From Paracamarosporium sp. OC-R06-R3 (taxonomy: Eukaryota > Ascomycota > Dothideomycetes > Pleosporales > Didymosphaeriaceae): a DNA stretch of 64,000 bases. The notes under the pieces were generated by a model. It was not told where the DNA came from. It saw only the letters and a program-made list of their open reading frames with translations, and ran no database searches. The stretch's first letter is position 1, and every line of letters starts with the position of its first letter. The DNA lies in the NCBI GenBank assembly GCA_019828545.1, contig JACVRA010000202.1:620001-684000 (forward strand), written 5' to 3'. Of the stretch, positions 10,808 to 21,360 are shown one piece after another. The position numbers and the translations under genes were made by a program.

Positions 10808-12121
10808 ATGCTCTCCTTCAAGAAGGCACTCGTGCTTTCCCTCGCCGTCCTGACCCTGTTCTTCCTCTTCAAGGGCACCCACTCGTCCAACCAGCCCTCC
10901 GTCTACAGGAATGCAAACGACATGCCCAAGCCTGCGTCCATGCAGAAGCCGAAGCCTGAGGAGGCCAAAAAGGATGCAAAAGCGGACGCTGCCAAGGCTG
11001 AAAAGGCCTTCGACACCCCCGACGTGCCAAAGAAGGTCCGCGAGCAGATTCCCCTCGAGGAGCTGCACAAGAAGCCCTTGCGCAAGCAGCTCGAGTACCA
11101 GTTTCCCTACGACGTCGACTCAAAGTTCCCCGCCTACATCTGGCAGACGTGGAAGACCACTCCCGCACAGGGCCAGTTCCCTGAGGAGTTCCGCGAGGCA
11201 GAGGCCAGCTGGACCGTCAATCACCCGACTTTCGTACACGAAGTCATCACCGACGACGTGGCCGTCCACTTGATCCGTCACCTCTACGCCTCGGTCCCTC
11301 AAGTCCTCGAGGCTTACAACGCCCTGCCCGTCCCCGTCCTGAAGGCCGACTTCTTCCGCTACCTCATTCTTCTTGCCAGAGGCGGCATCTACTCCGACAT
11401 TGACACGCATGCGCTCAAGAGTGCCGCCGACTGGATCCCCTCGGACGTCCCCAGCAACTCGTACGGCATGGTTATTGGCATCGAGGCCGATCCGGATCGC
11501 CCGGATTGGGCCGACTGGTATGCCCGACGCATCCAGTTCTGCCAGTGGACTATTCAGTCAAAGCCCGGCCACCCCGTTCTCGTCGACGTGGTCGCCAACA
11601 TCACGCAAGAAACGCTGAAGCGCAAGACCGAAGGCAAGCTCAGCAAGGACCACAAGGGCATAATCGAGTTCACCGGCCCCGGTCTGTGGACCGACAGCAT
11701 TTTCTCCTTCTTCAACGACCCCGCGTACTTCGACATGAGCACTAGCAAGGGCAACATCACATACACCCATTTCACAGGCATGAAGCAACCCAAGAAGGTC
11801 GGCGACGTCATCATCCTCCCCATCACGAGCTTCAGCCCCGGAATCAAGACGATGAATGCTGGCGAAGAGGACGATCCAATGGCTTTTGTGAAACATCAAT
11901 TTGAAGGTACGTAACATTGCTGGTCGAGTCTTGGTGGCACCAGTACACATTTGCGGCATCACACTTGATGTGTGTCACTGCGACTAGTGTCCAATGCGAC
12001 GGAGCCGACCTGGCTCACAGCGCCTTTGAGCCCCGCCATTACACGCTGCCAGCATGCTGACCGATACACAGGCACCTGGAAGCCCGAGAATGAGCGCCAC
12101 ATTGGCAAGATCTTCAACTGA
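10808..12121 (+). CDS. och1: Och1-type alpha-1,6-mannosyltransferase (GT32)
   Basis: Exons 10808-11906 and 12072-12121 (intron 165 bases) give 382 residues. The ATG at 10808 is preferred over one at 10724 because it is followed directly by a signal anchor (MLSFKKALVLSLAVLTLFFLF, membrane segment about 7-22). Next comes a Lys/Ala-rich stem (50-90), then the GT32 domain from PAYIWQTWK (108-116). The catalytic DxD lies in GGIYSDIDT, with Asp197 and Asp199. The short second exon supplies the family-typical end GTWKPENERHIG, which confirms the splice. In fungi this Golgi type II enzyme adds the first alpha-1,6-mannose to N-glycans that seeds outer chains. Paralogues such as Hoc1 share the domain, so the exact orthologue is inferred. 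Confidence 0.87.
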
Positions 12122-14019
12122 TCAATGCTTTCATACTTTTTCTAATGTCGCTTCCGACCATATCAGATCGAATAGCGACTTTCATGTATATGATTTTGGC
12201 GGCTGACGATACACCATCGGACGGGAATATACGGAGGACACAAACGTTCCACTAGGGCGCGGGCACAGTTACTATTCTCAACGGAGCATATACTCCTGGA
12301 GAAGTGTCTCTAGCAGCTCCCTGAGCTGACGCACAAGCCTGACCGTGCCGCCTGTCCACAGGCACATCGGTCTAGCTGTGCCGCAACATAGACACGCCTC
12401 GACCGGGGGGCAGTACGTGGGTGGACACAAAAAGGAGGATTGGGTTCCGGAACAGCGGGCGGCGTTTTTTTATTTTTCTTTCCCATTCTCAAATACCTTT
12501 TTCTCCTTTTGGCAGTGACACTTCAAGCGCTGAAGTCGTTGTTGCCAAGTAGCCGGACCGTTTTCTTTTTTGGGCGTTGGTTCGGCGGTCTGATCCCACT
12601 GTAAATGCATAGACGGAGATCGGATTGTTCGGTCGAGGCACAGCATACGCGCGGCATGTAGCATTTTGTACAGACTTGGTCTTGTCATAGCATGGTGTTG
12701 GTGGCTTTTGGGTTTGGAGGCCTGGAAAGTGGATAAGCTTGCAACAATATATCAATCACCCATTTTATGTTTTAGTCTTGGTTGCGCTAATTGCAGGGCT
12801 ATAGTGTTGACAGCTAAGCATTCGCCTGCTTTTCCTTATTTGAGTCTACCCAGGCAGACACGTAATCCGGTAACGACGATTCGACGTCGCATTCCCGTCA
12901 CCTCAAACTCATTGTAGAGAGCTCTTTTGTCCCTGCGGTGCTTACCGGTGGAAGTCGCAATCCTCAAGATGACGGCGCATGGTGTAGTTTGGTATTTTTT
13001 AACTACGCCCTTTCTTGTGCCGATTCCTAGGAAGATCACCTATTTGATATCATTATTTGTATCCATGCCTACGCCAAATTTTTGTAAAAAAAAAAACAAA
13101 AAAAAACAGATAGTTTGGTATATCCATGAGTAGATCTCCTCGTACAGCCGCTCGAGCACGTGATACATTACGATTAGGATCCCATCCTCTTTGCATCATT
13201 CTACTTATGGATGCGCACAAGCTTGTGAACGCCAATACCTCTTCTGTAAATACACAACCCAACCAAAGTTCCATCCCCTACACCCCACACTACCCCGCCC
13301 CTTACACTAACGCAAGGCACCCTGCTGCCTTTTCTCCACAAACAGCCTCAATGGCGCGAAGCGGCCTTATCGCCAAGCCCCCCAACGTCATCCTCCCCGC
13401 TGTTTGCCCCTCACGTTATCATTCACCGTCTGGCTGCCACGCCGACCATGCAGGCTCACCTCGATCGGCCTGTTTGTCCAAGCATCGTAATGGCCTCGGG
13501 AGCTGTTCCGCGAAATCGGTCACCGTCAAGGTTAAGTGTGTTTGTGGAGTGAGTAAGAGGCTAGTGCGTAGGCTCCGAGAAGGCCGAGCCACCGCAGGGC
13601 TGAGCAAACGTTCTCGTGATACACCAGAGGCGAATTGACGGTAGGCAGCATGTGATGAGGTGACTTAAATATCATGGGATGAGTCAATCTTGTACGGGTG
13701 CAAAACCCTTTGTTGAACGAAACCTTGTTGTAACCGACAATTACATCTGTTGAACTTGTGGGCAAACCATATTGCGCCAACAAGGCAGCCCAAATACGAA
13801 GGGATCGGCGAGCCAACCTACAGACGCATATTGCGCTGCAGCACGCGCGGGACGATCGTCGCTGCTGAGTAACAATTCCAGCTTGTGATCATCCCTCCTC
13901 CAAGCTACCAGCAAACAACCAACATTATATCTACCCACCCCACGACAGCAAGACTCGACTCCTCTCCAAACCACCCAAAACCACGACACCAAATCGAAAC
14001 CACCAACTACAACACCACA
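12122..14019. other. Intergenic, no supported gene
   Basis: It contains an A-rich tract near 13087-13107 and a plus-strand ATG frame of 170 codons at 13126-13638. That frame has no domain, signal or homologue I recognise, and it is left unannotated. The right end, rich in CCA/CAAC, is the likely leader of the 14020 gene. Confidence 0.4.
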
Positions 14020-14424
14020 ATGGCATCCTACGCCTCCCAACCACACACCTACGACCAGCAACCCCAATACTACACCCCTCACACTCAACCTCAACCTCAG
14101 CCCCAACCTACAACTCAACACCCCCAAACCGCCCTAATCCCACACCCCCAGCAACGCCCCTCATACACCGACACACCCCAGTACCTCGCACCCTACGACC
14201 CCACCTACGCCTACGCCCAGCAACAAGTCCAGCCCGCCGCCGCACCGCAGCCATCGCGGCGCCGCTCCTCGCAGAGCCACCACAGCCACCACTCGCACCG
14301 CTCCCACCGGAGCCACCATTCTGACGGGCGGGAGGACGCGGAGCTGGAGAAGAGGCCTAGCTTGGGAGATACGGTTGTTTTGGTGTGGGATTCTATCTTG
14401 GGGGCTTTTTCGAGGAGGAAGTAA
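14020..14424 (+). CDS. Small Gln/Pro/His-rich conserved fungal protein
   Basis: Single exon, 134 residues, from an ATG in good context (cacaATGG); the same frame extends upstream without another ATG of similar quality. The N-terminal two thirds are low-complexity: Tyr/Gln/Pro, including alternating QP near residues 23-30. A Ser/His repeat block follows (HHSHHSHRSHRSHHS-like, about 91-105). The C-terminal 25 residues look folded and are the conserved part: an acidic ELEKRPSLGDT then a hydrophobic amphipathic helix VVLVWDSILGAF and terminal SRRK. Small proteins with this tail are common in Pezizomycotina. The function is unknown. The His-rich block might bind metal, which is a guess. The antisense strand is also open but is Arg/Pro-rich and looks like a shadow. 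Confidence 0.65.
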   Translation: MASYASQPHTYDQQPQYYTPHTQPQPQPQPTTQHPQTALIPHPQQRPSYTDTPQYLAPYDPTYAYAQQQVQPAAAPQPSRRRSSQSHHSHHSHRSHRSHHSDGREDAELEKRPSLGDTVVLVWDSILGAFSRRK

Positions 14425-14463
14425 GTGAGGTAGGGTAAGGGGGTGGATGTGGTGACGAGGATA

Positions 14464-14483
14464 GATGGATGGATGGATGGATG
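14464..14483. repeat. Microsatellite (gatg)5
   Basis: Five perfect tetranucleotide copies just downstream of the 14020-14424 gene. Confidence 0.85.
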
Positions 14484-14867
14484 AGGGAGGTGAAGTGAGA
14501 CTAGGCTGGGTCATGAATGGAGACATACACATACACATACATGTACATGCACGTACAGTAGATAGATAGAAAGCGGGATGACGACGAGTATTGATTTTGC
14601 TGGCGCAGTTTGGGGTTCGGATATAGATACCCGGTTCCTTTTTTTTTTTTTTAGATTTATAATGGGAGGTTGTTTGGTTATTTTCGATACAAGCGAAGAA
14701 TCGAGACGACTTTGTAGACTTGTCCGAGCTGTGGGCTTTTAGCGGACGCTGGATGTACCCTCTAGTTTTATGTGGGCGTAATGAGCACTTCCTTCTACGA
14801 GGGTAACGAAGCACCGTCTTCGCTTATGGGAATGAAAGGTCTGGCTCTTTGTCTGTTTGAGATTGTG

Positions 14868-15534
14868 TTACAGGGCAGTATAGGACTGTTGGTGGTAATG
14901 CAGGGGTGTTTTCGCGCTCGTCGGGGCGTACATGATGCTGGACGTGTAATGGTTGGGCTCTTCACTGTCGTCTGGTAGCGTAGACTTGCATCGATTTCTA
15001 TCCGTCGAAGCTGGGTCTTTGTCAAGGTCTGGATCTGCTAGAAAAGAAGGGTCTTCTGAGTTTATACAGGTGTCTGAGTCTGAGTCTGAGTCTGAGTCTG
15101 GATCCATGTTTGAGTTCATGCTGAATTGACGTCTGTGTTGGTGTGGGAAATGTTGTCTGGGTTTATGTCTTTTACTGGATTGGTGTTTGAACCTATAGAC
15201 GAGCCGTTGATTAAAGTCCTCTCCGAGTCCATGTCTGAATCGTCGCCTGGATTTATGTCTGGATTTGGGTTTGAATCTTTAGAATGAATGTCTGACTTCA
15301 TGCTTGAAAGTATATCTGCTACGGAGTTAGGATTCTCATCATCCCGTCATTAAATATGTCGTTGGAATCGTCGTTGCCTGAATCGTCGTTGTCTGGATCT
15401 TCGTCGGAACTTCCATGTCTGTTGGATATTTCTTCCGTGATCTCGGGTTCTCTAACAAGTAGCCGCTCTAGGACCGGAACATTTACCATCCTGTCCCCGA
15501 TGTTTGGCTTCTTCTTCATAATCACGGAATTCAC
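14868..15534 (-). pseudogene. Possible broken acidic low-complexity gene
   Basis: Three consecutive minus-strand frames, 15319-15534, 15116-15301 and 14868-15119, lie in different phases. They share one unusual composition: Asp, Ser, Asn and Pro with DS dipeptide runs and motifs such as SSDEDPDNDDSGND, SNPNPDINPGDDSD and DPDSDSDSDSD. The phase changes fall close together: the middle and last frames overlap at an ATGA, and the first and middle frames are linked by continuing open sequence shifted by one base. This could be one decayed Asp/Ser-rich gene with two frameshifts, or a repeat-driven composition with no gene at all. I see no typical introns that would join the frames. The opening MNSVIMKKKPNIGDRM is not recognised. 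Confidence 0.3.
15072..15100. repeat. Hexanucleotide repeat (gtctga)n
   Basis: Nearly five copies. On the minus strand it encodes alternating Asp-Ser within the acidic low-complexity frame. Confidence 0.85.
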
Positions 15535-16852
15535 TTTTCTGCTCGAACCTTGCTACTGTTTCTAGGTTTTGTTGCACAACAGAGGATCCGATGACAAGAA
15601 TCCCTTAGATTATCTCAAACGAAAGAGAACTGCCGCTTTCGATCAAATCGCATGGAGATTGCGTTTCATTAGTAAGAAAAAGCTTCTTTCATGAACATGG
15701 TAGGAGAAAGATGAGGACGAGCATATGCGGAGGATTTCTGTGACTGTTTGTTCAGCACTCACGGTGGGAAGTGATGTCCATCGGGGGGTGGGTGTGACAC
15801 AAGATAATCCGAAAAACGCCGACTCTTTCACAGCGCTGCTGTATGGTGCAGACCGTCTTCATGTTATCATCTGAGACTTCTGAACGGTGACATAAAGTGA
15901 TGAACTTCACATTTGAAGTCGATGAGTGTCTCGCTATGCGAGCGAACAAGCACCTAACTAATTTAGCTTGAGTGAACCATTTTTGCCCAGTGTTAAGGAA
16001 CAGTAGGTGCTTATGGATCAATGCGCAGATTCTGGTGTTGGCGAATTGTAATTGGGGTCGATTTAGGTGCCAAGTCGATATCTGGTCCAGAAGTGCACAC
16101 ATACAAGCAACTTAATGGTCGAGTCTTCAAGCTCAAGCATAGAAATGAGTTCGTCACTGGAATGCCACAGGCTTTACATTGCTCTCTAGTAGCGTTTGAT
16201 TGCCTGAGCATCAAGTGTTTGGTGTCTCGGTAAGACGGCGTAATGATGACCCTACAAAATAGCCTGGTTACAAACCGCTTGCCGCACGAGTGAACTTACT
16301 CATGAAGTACGAATGAATGATCAAAGACCAATCACATGCATTCGCGCAAAGGGTTCTCGTTTCGTATATTGCGGGGAGAAATCACTAGCACGACTTCAAC
16401 ATTAGACTGCATCAAAGCAACAAGGAGAGACCAAGCCTCATTCAGCTCAGGCGGGCGTTTTCTAACGATGCAGGCGTAGTCGCCGAGAAATTACAAGGCA
16501 CGTGGGTGCCGTTTGTTGGCTCTTGCGTGGGGGCGGTTTCTGCTACCATTCCCAAAACCGACTCTGGTCTATCACCAGGTAAGGAAAGGTTGCCTGTCAG
16601 AAATGCTCAAACCTATTTACGTTCGTCCAAATTTCTCGTCGAGTGACAAACCCCCAGCCAGCATAGTGGTTACCACATTTAGACAAGGTCCGGAATGCTG
16701 ATTGGTTGCGCACTGTGCTGACAGTCTTGTCAGGGAATGCGGCTGAACTTGGCAGCTCCTTCTAACTACCCAGCCACAAGCTAGTATCGCACGGTATGTT
16801 TACTTAGCATTTCTCGCCCGTGTAGGCTTCACGATGCATTTAGTTATGATTG

Positions 16853-16859
16853 TATAAGA
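16853..16859 (+). promoter_or_regulatory. Possible TATA element (TATAAGA)
   Basis: TATA-like heptamer 142 bases upstream of the start of the secreted-protein gene at 17001, a usual distance for a fungal leader of about 100 bases. Based on motif and position only. Confidence 0.3.
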
Positions 16860-17000
16860 GTCGCTAACTGCGAACTTCTACTACCATCTCCACTCAACTT
16901 CTACAGCGTTTGTTCTCCTTAAATCGACCGTCACTTACGAGGCACGACCACTTTAATATTGAATTCGACTTGACGATAATTAAATAATACCCTTTTCACA

Positions 17001-17894
17001 ATGCGTTCTTCTACGACTTTCCTGGCCGCCGCGGCCGCTTTATTAAGCTTCACAGCAGCTACACCTCTAGAGCGCCGATACCAAGAATGTCGAGCACCTC
17101 AACAGTGGCACGTCTGTGGAGACGGATGGTCAGGATGCTGCTCAGTGAGCCCTTGCAAGGGCCCGGCAATTGCAAGTGGCTGTCCGGATGAAGGAGCTTC
17201 AAACCCACCGTCGCCTACAGTCTCGGACTTATCTGCCCCAACAAGTGCAGCATCCTCTGCATCTTCGGCTGCACCAACTCCTGGAAATGGTGATGTAGAC
17301 GAGGGGTGGATTGGCGAGAATGCGTGTAAAGAGGATGACTCCAACTGCAACTGGAAGCCTACATACTGGCACATCAAGAACTATGATGAAGAGTTCACCA
17401 AAAACTCATCGAGGCAATTCTACACATGGCAAGACGGAGGCCGCGACAACGGTGTGAGCAGGCGCGACATCATCGCTATCTTCAAAGACATTCCAGACAC
17501 AGTCAAGAACTGCTCAATCCATTGGTACAAGCCTATGACGGGCATATTCTACGGCACGTACGGAGATGGATCCTTCAACATCAGTCTTCTCGACACCGGA
17601 GACAAGAAATTTGAAGATGCAGTCGACGGTGACATCAACTGGAAAAACACCAACAAGTTCTTCGAGGGCCAGGAGGATACAGGAAGCCTCGACTTGGGTA
17701 ACTGGGGTTGGAGCGTTGGGCACGCTGAATTGGACAACGCACACACGATTGACTGCTCCGGGAGGGAAGAGCTCGTCGTTCACTTCGCTATGAGTGCTAA
17801 CGCCGAGGGTGCGGTCATTTTTGATCAGGTCACCGAGCGTGGTTCAGTCAATGGCTTTGTACAGAGGTCAGGGTGGTTTCTCAAGTATGATTAG
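17001..17894 (+). CDS. Secreted protein with N-terminal Cys motif
   Basis: Single exon, 297 residues. A signal peptide is clear (MRSSTTFLAAAAALLSFTAA, cleavage near 20, then a possible dibasic site ERR at 24-26). The mature N terminus has a compact cysteine motif, with Cys at 30, 39, 46, 47, 52 and 61 in the pattern WHVCGDGWSGCCSVSPC then GCP. This pattern recurs at the start of many fungal extracellular proteins. A Ser/Ala/Pro linker (about 66-95) leads to a roughly 190-residue domain rich in Trp, Tyr and Gly (NWGWSVGHAELD, CSGREELVVHFAMSAN), which looks like a beta-sandwich. I considered a But2-type C-terminal domain but cannot confirm it. The N-glycosylation sequons NSS, NCS and NIS are present. 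The role is unknown; wall-associated or effector-like is inferred. Confidence 0.8.
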   Translation: MRSSTTFLAAAAALLSFTAATPLERRYQECRAPQQWHVCGDGWSGCCSVSPCKGPAIASGCPDEGASNPPSPTVSDLSAPTSAASSASSAAPTPGNGDVDEGWIGENACKEDDSNCNWKPTYWHIKNYDEEFTKNSSRQFYTWQDGGRDNGVSRRDIIAIFKDIPDTVKNCSIHWYKPMTGIFYGTYGDGSFNISLLDTGDKKFEDAVDGDINWKNTNKFFEGQEDTGSLDLGNWGWSVGHAELDNAHTIDCSGREELVVHFAMSANAEGAVIFDQVTERGSVNGFVQRSGWFLKYD

Positions 17895-18656
17895 GATCCT
17901 TATGAAGTATTTGGATAGGACTCAATATGCTAGAAGGCTTAGTTCAATAGAAGTTCTTGTTTATTCTTCAAGTAATTCGCGGTACAAAATGACCCTAGCA
18001 CTTTGACACTATAATACACAGCAGCATCTATAAGAGATAATAGATCCCCGTTATTAAGTTGAAAATTTCTTTTTGGAGAAATTGACTCAAGAAAAGCCAA
18101 GATTTAGAAGCCTGTAGTCGTCTAGGGCCTTCCATATCAAATTAAAGTATAGCAAGTCTAGCGTGAGACCATATTCGAAGCAACCAGAAGCTAAAACGAA
18201 AGTTCTATGGTTTAGAAGAATAGAATTATAGTGTGAGACCGAAACATTGACCGCATGGATATGGTTTGTGCTGATTAGCACCAAAGCTTTGTGAAATATG
18301 AGTGAGGACAGTTTTGTTAGCGTACATGTTCACTCCGCATTTGAGATCACCGCATTGCGCAAATTAGCGAGTGCAATCAATCATTCATAACATTGCCATA
18401 TTCGTCAACGGATGTCTGTAAACGAAGAGAAGATTTATATCGGTGTGGGCATTTGACAAAATCTAAATCATGGAAAAGTGACATCATGAAGGAGATGAGG
18501 TGTTTGAGTTGATCTACTCTGAAGATGTGTATATACAGATTCGTTCCACCCTTTGACCAAACCTCATGTATTAAGTGTCCCTCTCGATGTTCCCACTGAT
18601 GTCGATTGTGGAGGTTTTCAAAGTCTTTGTTGGAGCAGGTCGCATCATCTGGACAT
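17895..18656. other. Convergent 3' flank
   Basis: AT-rich spacer between the plus-strand secreted protein and the minus-strand Cys-rich peptide. No gene seen. Confidence 0.5.
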
Positions 18657-18887
18657 TCAGCAGAAGTGGCAGTTGGTGCAGGTGCAAGTACCACCACCCG
18701 GGCTGCTGCAACCACAAGACTGACAGCAGAGTGAACCCCCGGATTGACGAGCTTGCAGGGGTCGGGTAATCCGGACTGCCACGTCTTCCACCGTCGTCGT
18801 CGGTGTGGTGGCCTCGGCGGTAGGATGGGCCACGACGTTTGTGGCGAGGGCCAGAAGGATAGCAGCGCAAATGGTGTTGTAGAGCAT
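18657..18887 (-). CDS. Small secreted cysteine-rich peptide precursor
   Basis: Single exon, 76 residues, taking the ATG at 18887 (MLYNTICAAILLALATNVVA), which starts a clean signal peptide; an upstream in-frame codon would put charged residues in front of it. A Thr-rich pro-region (about 21-45) ends in RPLQARQ, a plausible processing site. The last 24 residues hold eight cysteines with the spacing CC-x2-C-x-C-x7-C-x-C-x2-C-x2-C, separated by a Ser-Pro-Gly-Gly-Gly loop, and the chain ends on Cys. Such a precursor plan is typical of fungal effectors, antimicrobial peptides or metal-binding peptides. No family was recognised. A TATA box lies about 150 bases upstream. Confidence 0.75.
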   Translation of the reverse strand: MLYNTICAAILLALATNVVAHPTAEATTPTTTVEDVAVRITRPLQARQSGGSLCCQSCGCSSPGGGTCTCTNCHFC

Positions 18888-20721
18888 TTTGTGTTGTTGA
18901 TTCGTTTTATGAACTGACAAGGAGTTTGTTTTGAGTGGAGATGTAAAGAAGATCTTCTGTAGAGGAAATCGATGAATAGAGTGTTGTCAAAATCGTTGAT
19001 GCAGCGATGGCACCATGAATTGGCAATAGTTTCCCCTCTTTATATACATGGTCCAGCGCATTGGCTGTGTGTTGAGCTATTCTTAAATTTTCGATATTTA
19101 TTGTCCTCCCGGGTATTCTCAAGATTCTAACACGAGCTGCAAGTTTTCGCCTAATTGTTGGGGACCTCCTTCTTGAAGTCTAGCATTCATGATCTAGGGT
19201 GTAGGTTATGTTATTCGTCTTACACCTACCGGGTCCTTAGGTGCTAATACGAGATAACAGCGGAATATAGTGCTGTCACTTTCTACATTCGGATGAATGT
19301 CTGCGTATGATACGAGATGAATATACAATACAACATCGTGTTCTTGCATACACAGAGGTCCCTAGGATCAATACGAGTTGTAGCGAGCTGTTATACTGAC
19401 TATTATGGGAATGTCTAGCGAAAGAACCCTGCCAAGCTTAGCGACGAATCATCTTTATCACGCTCTCGCTAGGACTTGTCGTGCAACCAACGGTAAGTTT
19501 AGAGTCCACCAGTCAGGTTCCTATAGTGACAAGCTCGACAACAACCAACATGCATGCACATGATCATACACTGCGCTTGTGGTTCTAGAGACAAGAGCAA
19601 TCTCGGTTCGGACGACCAATGCTGAGGTTCGAATACTAGTTGAATGTCTTTCTACTAGCATATATGCTGGATACAACATGATCAACATGAGAATATAGGA
19701 CAGCGTGCGATTGTCAGGATAAGCTAGCACAAATCTGAGCGGGACCTGTCGAGTTTCTACTCCTCTCGACCCACAGGTCGCTTCAATTTAATGCTATCGA
19801 GAGAAGAGGGGTAAGATTTCGGGCATACACTTGCAGAATAGTGTATCTGCAAGTATTCGTGTGCGAGAATACGATGTATAATTGGTTCAAACATCTGCCG
19901 ATGCATTGAGATGACATTTTCCTGGGGAAGAATATGTATGGTAGACGCGTGTCTAGAACTCAAGGACGAAATAATAATCTCCGAGAAAAAAGCGGTATTC
20001 AACAAAACCGAATCGGTAGATTGAACATGAGCGTAGGTTCGAATTTGAGATATATCAAATAATGAGCAAGTCAAAGGATCTATAATATTTTCGCCGATCC
20101 GGACCGAACCGAACAAAGACCGTCCTCGCCGCTTGCGCTTTCCTTCTACGGTTCGTCAGACCTAACACATTCTCAAACTTTGCCCAGCGCGCGAGACTCG
20201 GCAAAAAACAAATTCCATGCTTCAGCTGAATCGGATGTTCAACAGCTTACCTGAGCCCAAGATCATCCCATCGGACTCTATATAGCGCTAAGCCGTAAGC
20301 GGCAACCTCAGCTGTATGAAGTAAGCGTGCGCCCCATCCACAACTCGTGTAACGGACTTTAAGGCGTCGTAATAGGCAGTAAGATTGGATGTTACTTACC
20401 TTATAGGTTCAGACCTATTCCGTGTAGAGATGTTGCTCATCTCCGGCAGATGCTTTGCATAGCACCTTGGATATGATCCTTCGATTTAGCGCGTAAGCCT
20501 CCACAATCACATAAGCATGTTTCGAAGATGGGATGAGAGTGGCTGATGTTTCAAATGAATGTACATTGAAGTCTAGTGTGGTTGTATGCACAATAACGAG
20601 TGCGCTTCTTGGTATCTATATTTACAACTGGAAATGAAAGGATGACACCAATGTTAAACTCCAGGTCCTACTCCGGCGAAAGAATGCATGTGAATTCAGA
20701 TACGACTAAGTCTTCATTGAC
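18888..20721. other. Intergenic, no supported gene
   Basis: It contains the promoter of the Cys-rich peptide (TATA at 19039-19046). A minus-strand frame of 119 codons at 19757-20116 has an ATG but no domain or signal; it is left unannotated. I see no repeats or mobile-element features. Confidence 0.4.
19039..19046 (-). promoter_or_regulatory. TATA box of the Cys-rich peptide gene
   Basis: Reads TATATAAA on the minus strand, about 155 bases upstream of the ATG at 18887. It is the best TATA match in this spacer. Confidence 0.5.
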
Positions 20722-21360
20722 TTAGATGGGCGAGGCAACCTCGGCACCAGAGCCGTACTGGATGTTCATGACTTCGAGGCCAGAGAGAGGGTTCATGGCA
20801 CCGAGCATGTGGGGGCAGGAAGGCTGGTTGCTGACAGCGAGATCGAGAGTGCAGACCTCGTTGTAACCGTATTTGCAGCCGCTGGTCTGGATGTTGTACA
20901 GAGCGGCGTTGTCGTGCAGCCAAGAGCCTGCGGGGCAGCCGACATAGGTGTTGATGGAGTTGGCAGCCATGAGGGGAAGCTTGCCGTCAGGCGTCTTAAT
21001 GATTGAGGCGCACTCGCTCATGGGAGCGTCTTCAAATTCGGCGGGAATACCACCGCCCTGAGTGGGTTGCTCCTTAGCGCCAGCGCCAACGTTGAGGTAG
21101 TTCCAGGCATCGTAGCTGATGTCGTAGGCACCACCGGAGGTGTCGATCTGGAGGAGATTGACAGTGCGGCCGTTGGCAGTTACACGCTTGCAAAGGTTGT
21201 TGCAGTCGGGCTGCATGGGCCAGTAGGCGACGCGGTTGACGTCGATGAGGCAGCCAAGCACACCAATGGATGAGGAGAAGGCGTCGTGGGGGGTGATGGA
21301 GATGCCGGTGGCAACGGCGGCCGAGGCCAAAGAGAGAGTGGCAGCAATCTTAGAAAGCAT
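20722..21360 (-). CDS. Secreted double-psi-barrel-like protein
   Basis: Single exon, 212 residues from the ATG at 21360 (MLSKIAATLSLASAAVATG is a signal peptide). The mature protein has eight cysteines at 37, 53, 57, 117, 142, 162, 170 and 182. The block from Gly36 to Asn90 holds CLIDVNRVAYWP, CNNLCKRV, VNLLQIDTSGGAYDISYDAWNYL. The hydrophobic-Asp-x-Ser-x-x-Ala-x-Asp-Ile-Ser pattern resembles RlpA/expansin-type double-psi beta-barrels, which place an Asp in a short helix-turn. I recognise it as a conserved secreted fungal family, seen in plant-associated species. The fold assignment is inference, and no catalytic activity can be claimed. No linker, membrane helix or GPI signal is visible. Confidence 0.78.
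   Translation of the reverse strand: MLSKIAATLSLASAAVATGISITPHDAFSSSIGVLGCLIDVNRVAYWPMQPDCNNLCKRVTANGRTVNLLQIDTSGGAYDISYDAWNYLNVGAGAKEQPTQGGGIPAEFEDAPMSECASIIKTPDGKLPLMAANSINTYVGCPAGSWLHDNAALYNIQTSGCKYGYNEVCTLDLAVSNQPSCPHMLGAMNPLSGLEVMNIQYGSGAEVASPI

Larger units (their letters stand above)
14425..17000. other. Intergenic with low-complexity DNA
   Basis: It contains short microsatellites (14464-14483, 15072-15100), a T-tract near 14640-14653 and the acidic Asp/Ser/Asn-biased minus-strand frames at 14868-15534 (annotated separately). From 15560 to 16850 I see only short frames without domains on either strand. Confidence 0.4.

Noticed and set aside
13126..13638. Plus-strand ATG frame of 170 codons
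   Set aside because: No homologue, signal or domain recognised. Kept out for lack of positive evidence, though expression would change this.
14161..14814. Minus-strand frame of 217 codons
   Set aside because: It is antisense to the Gln/His-rich gene at 14020-14424. Its length comes from the biased composition of that gene.
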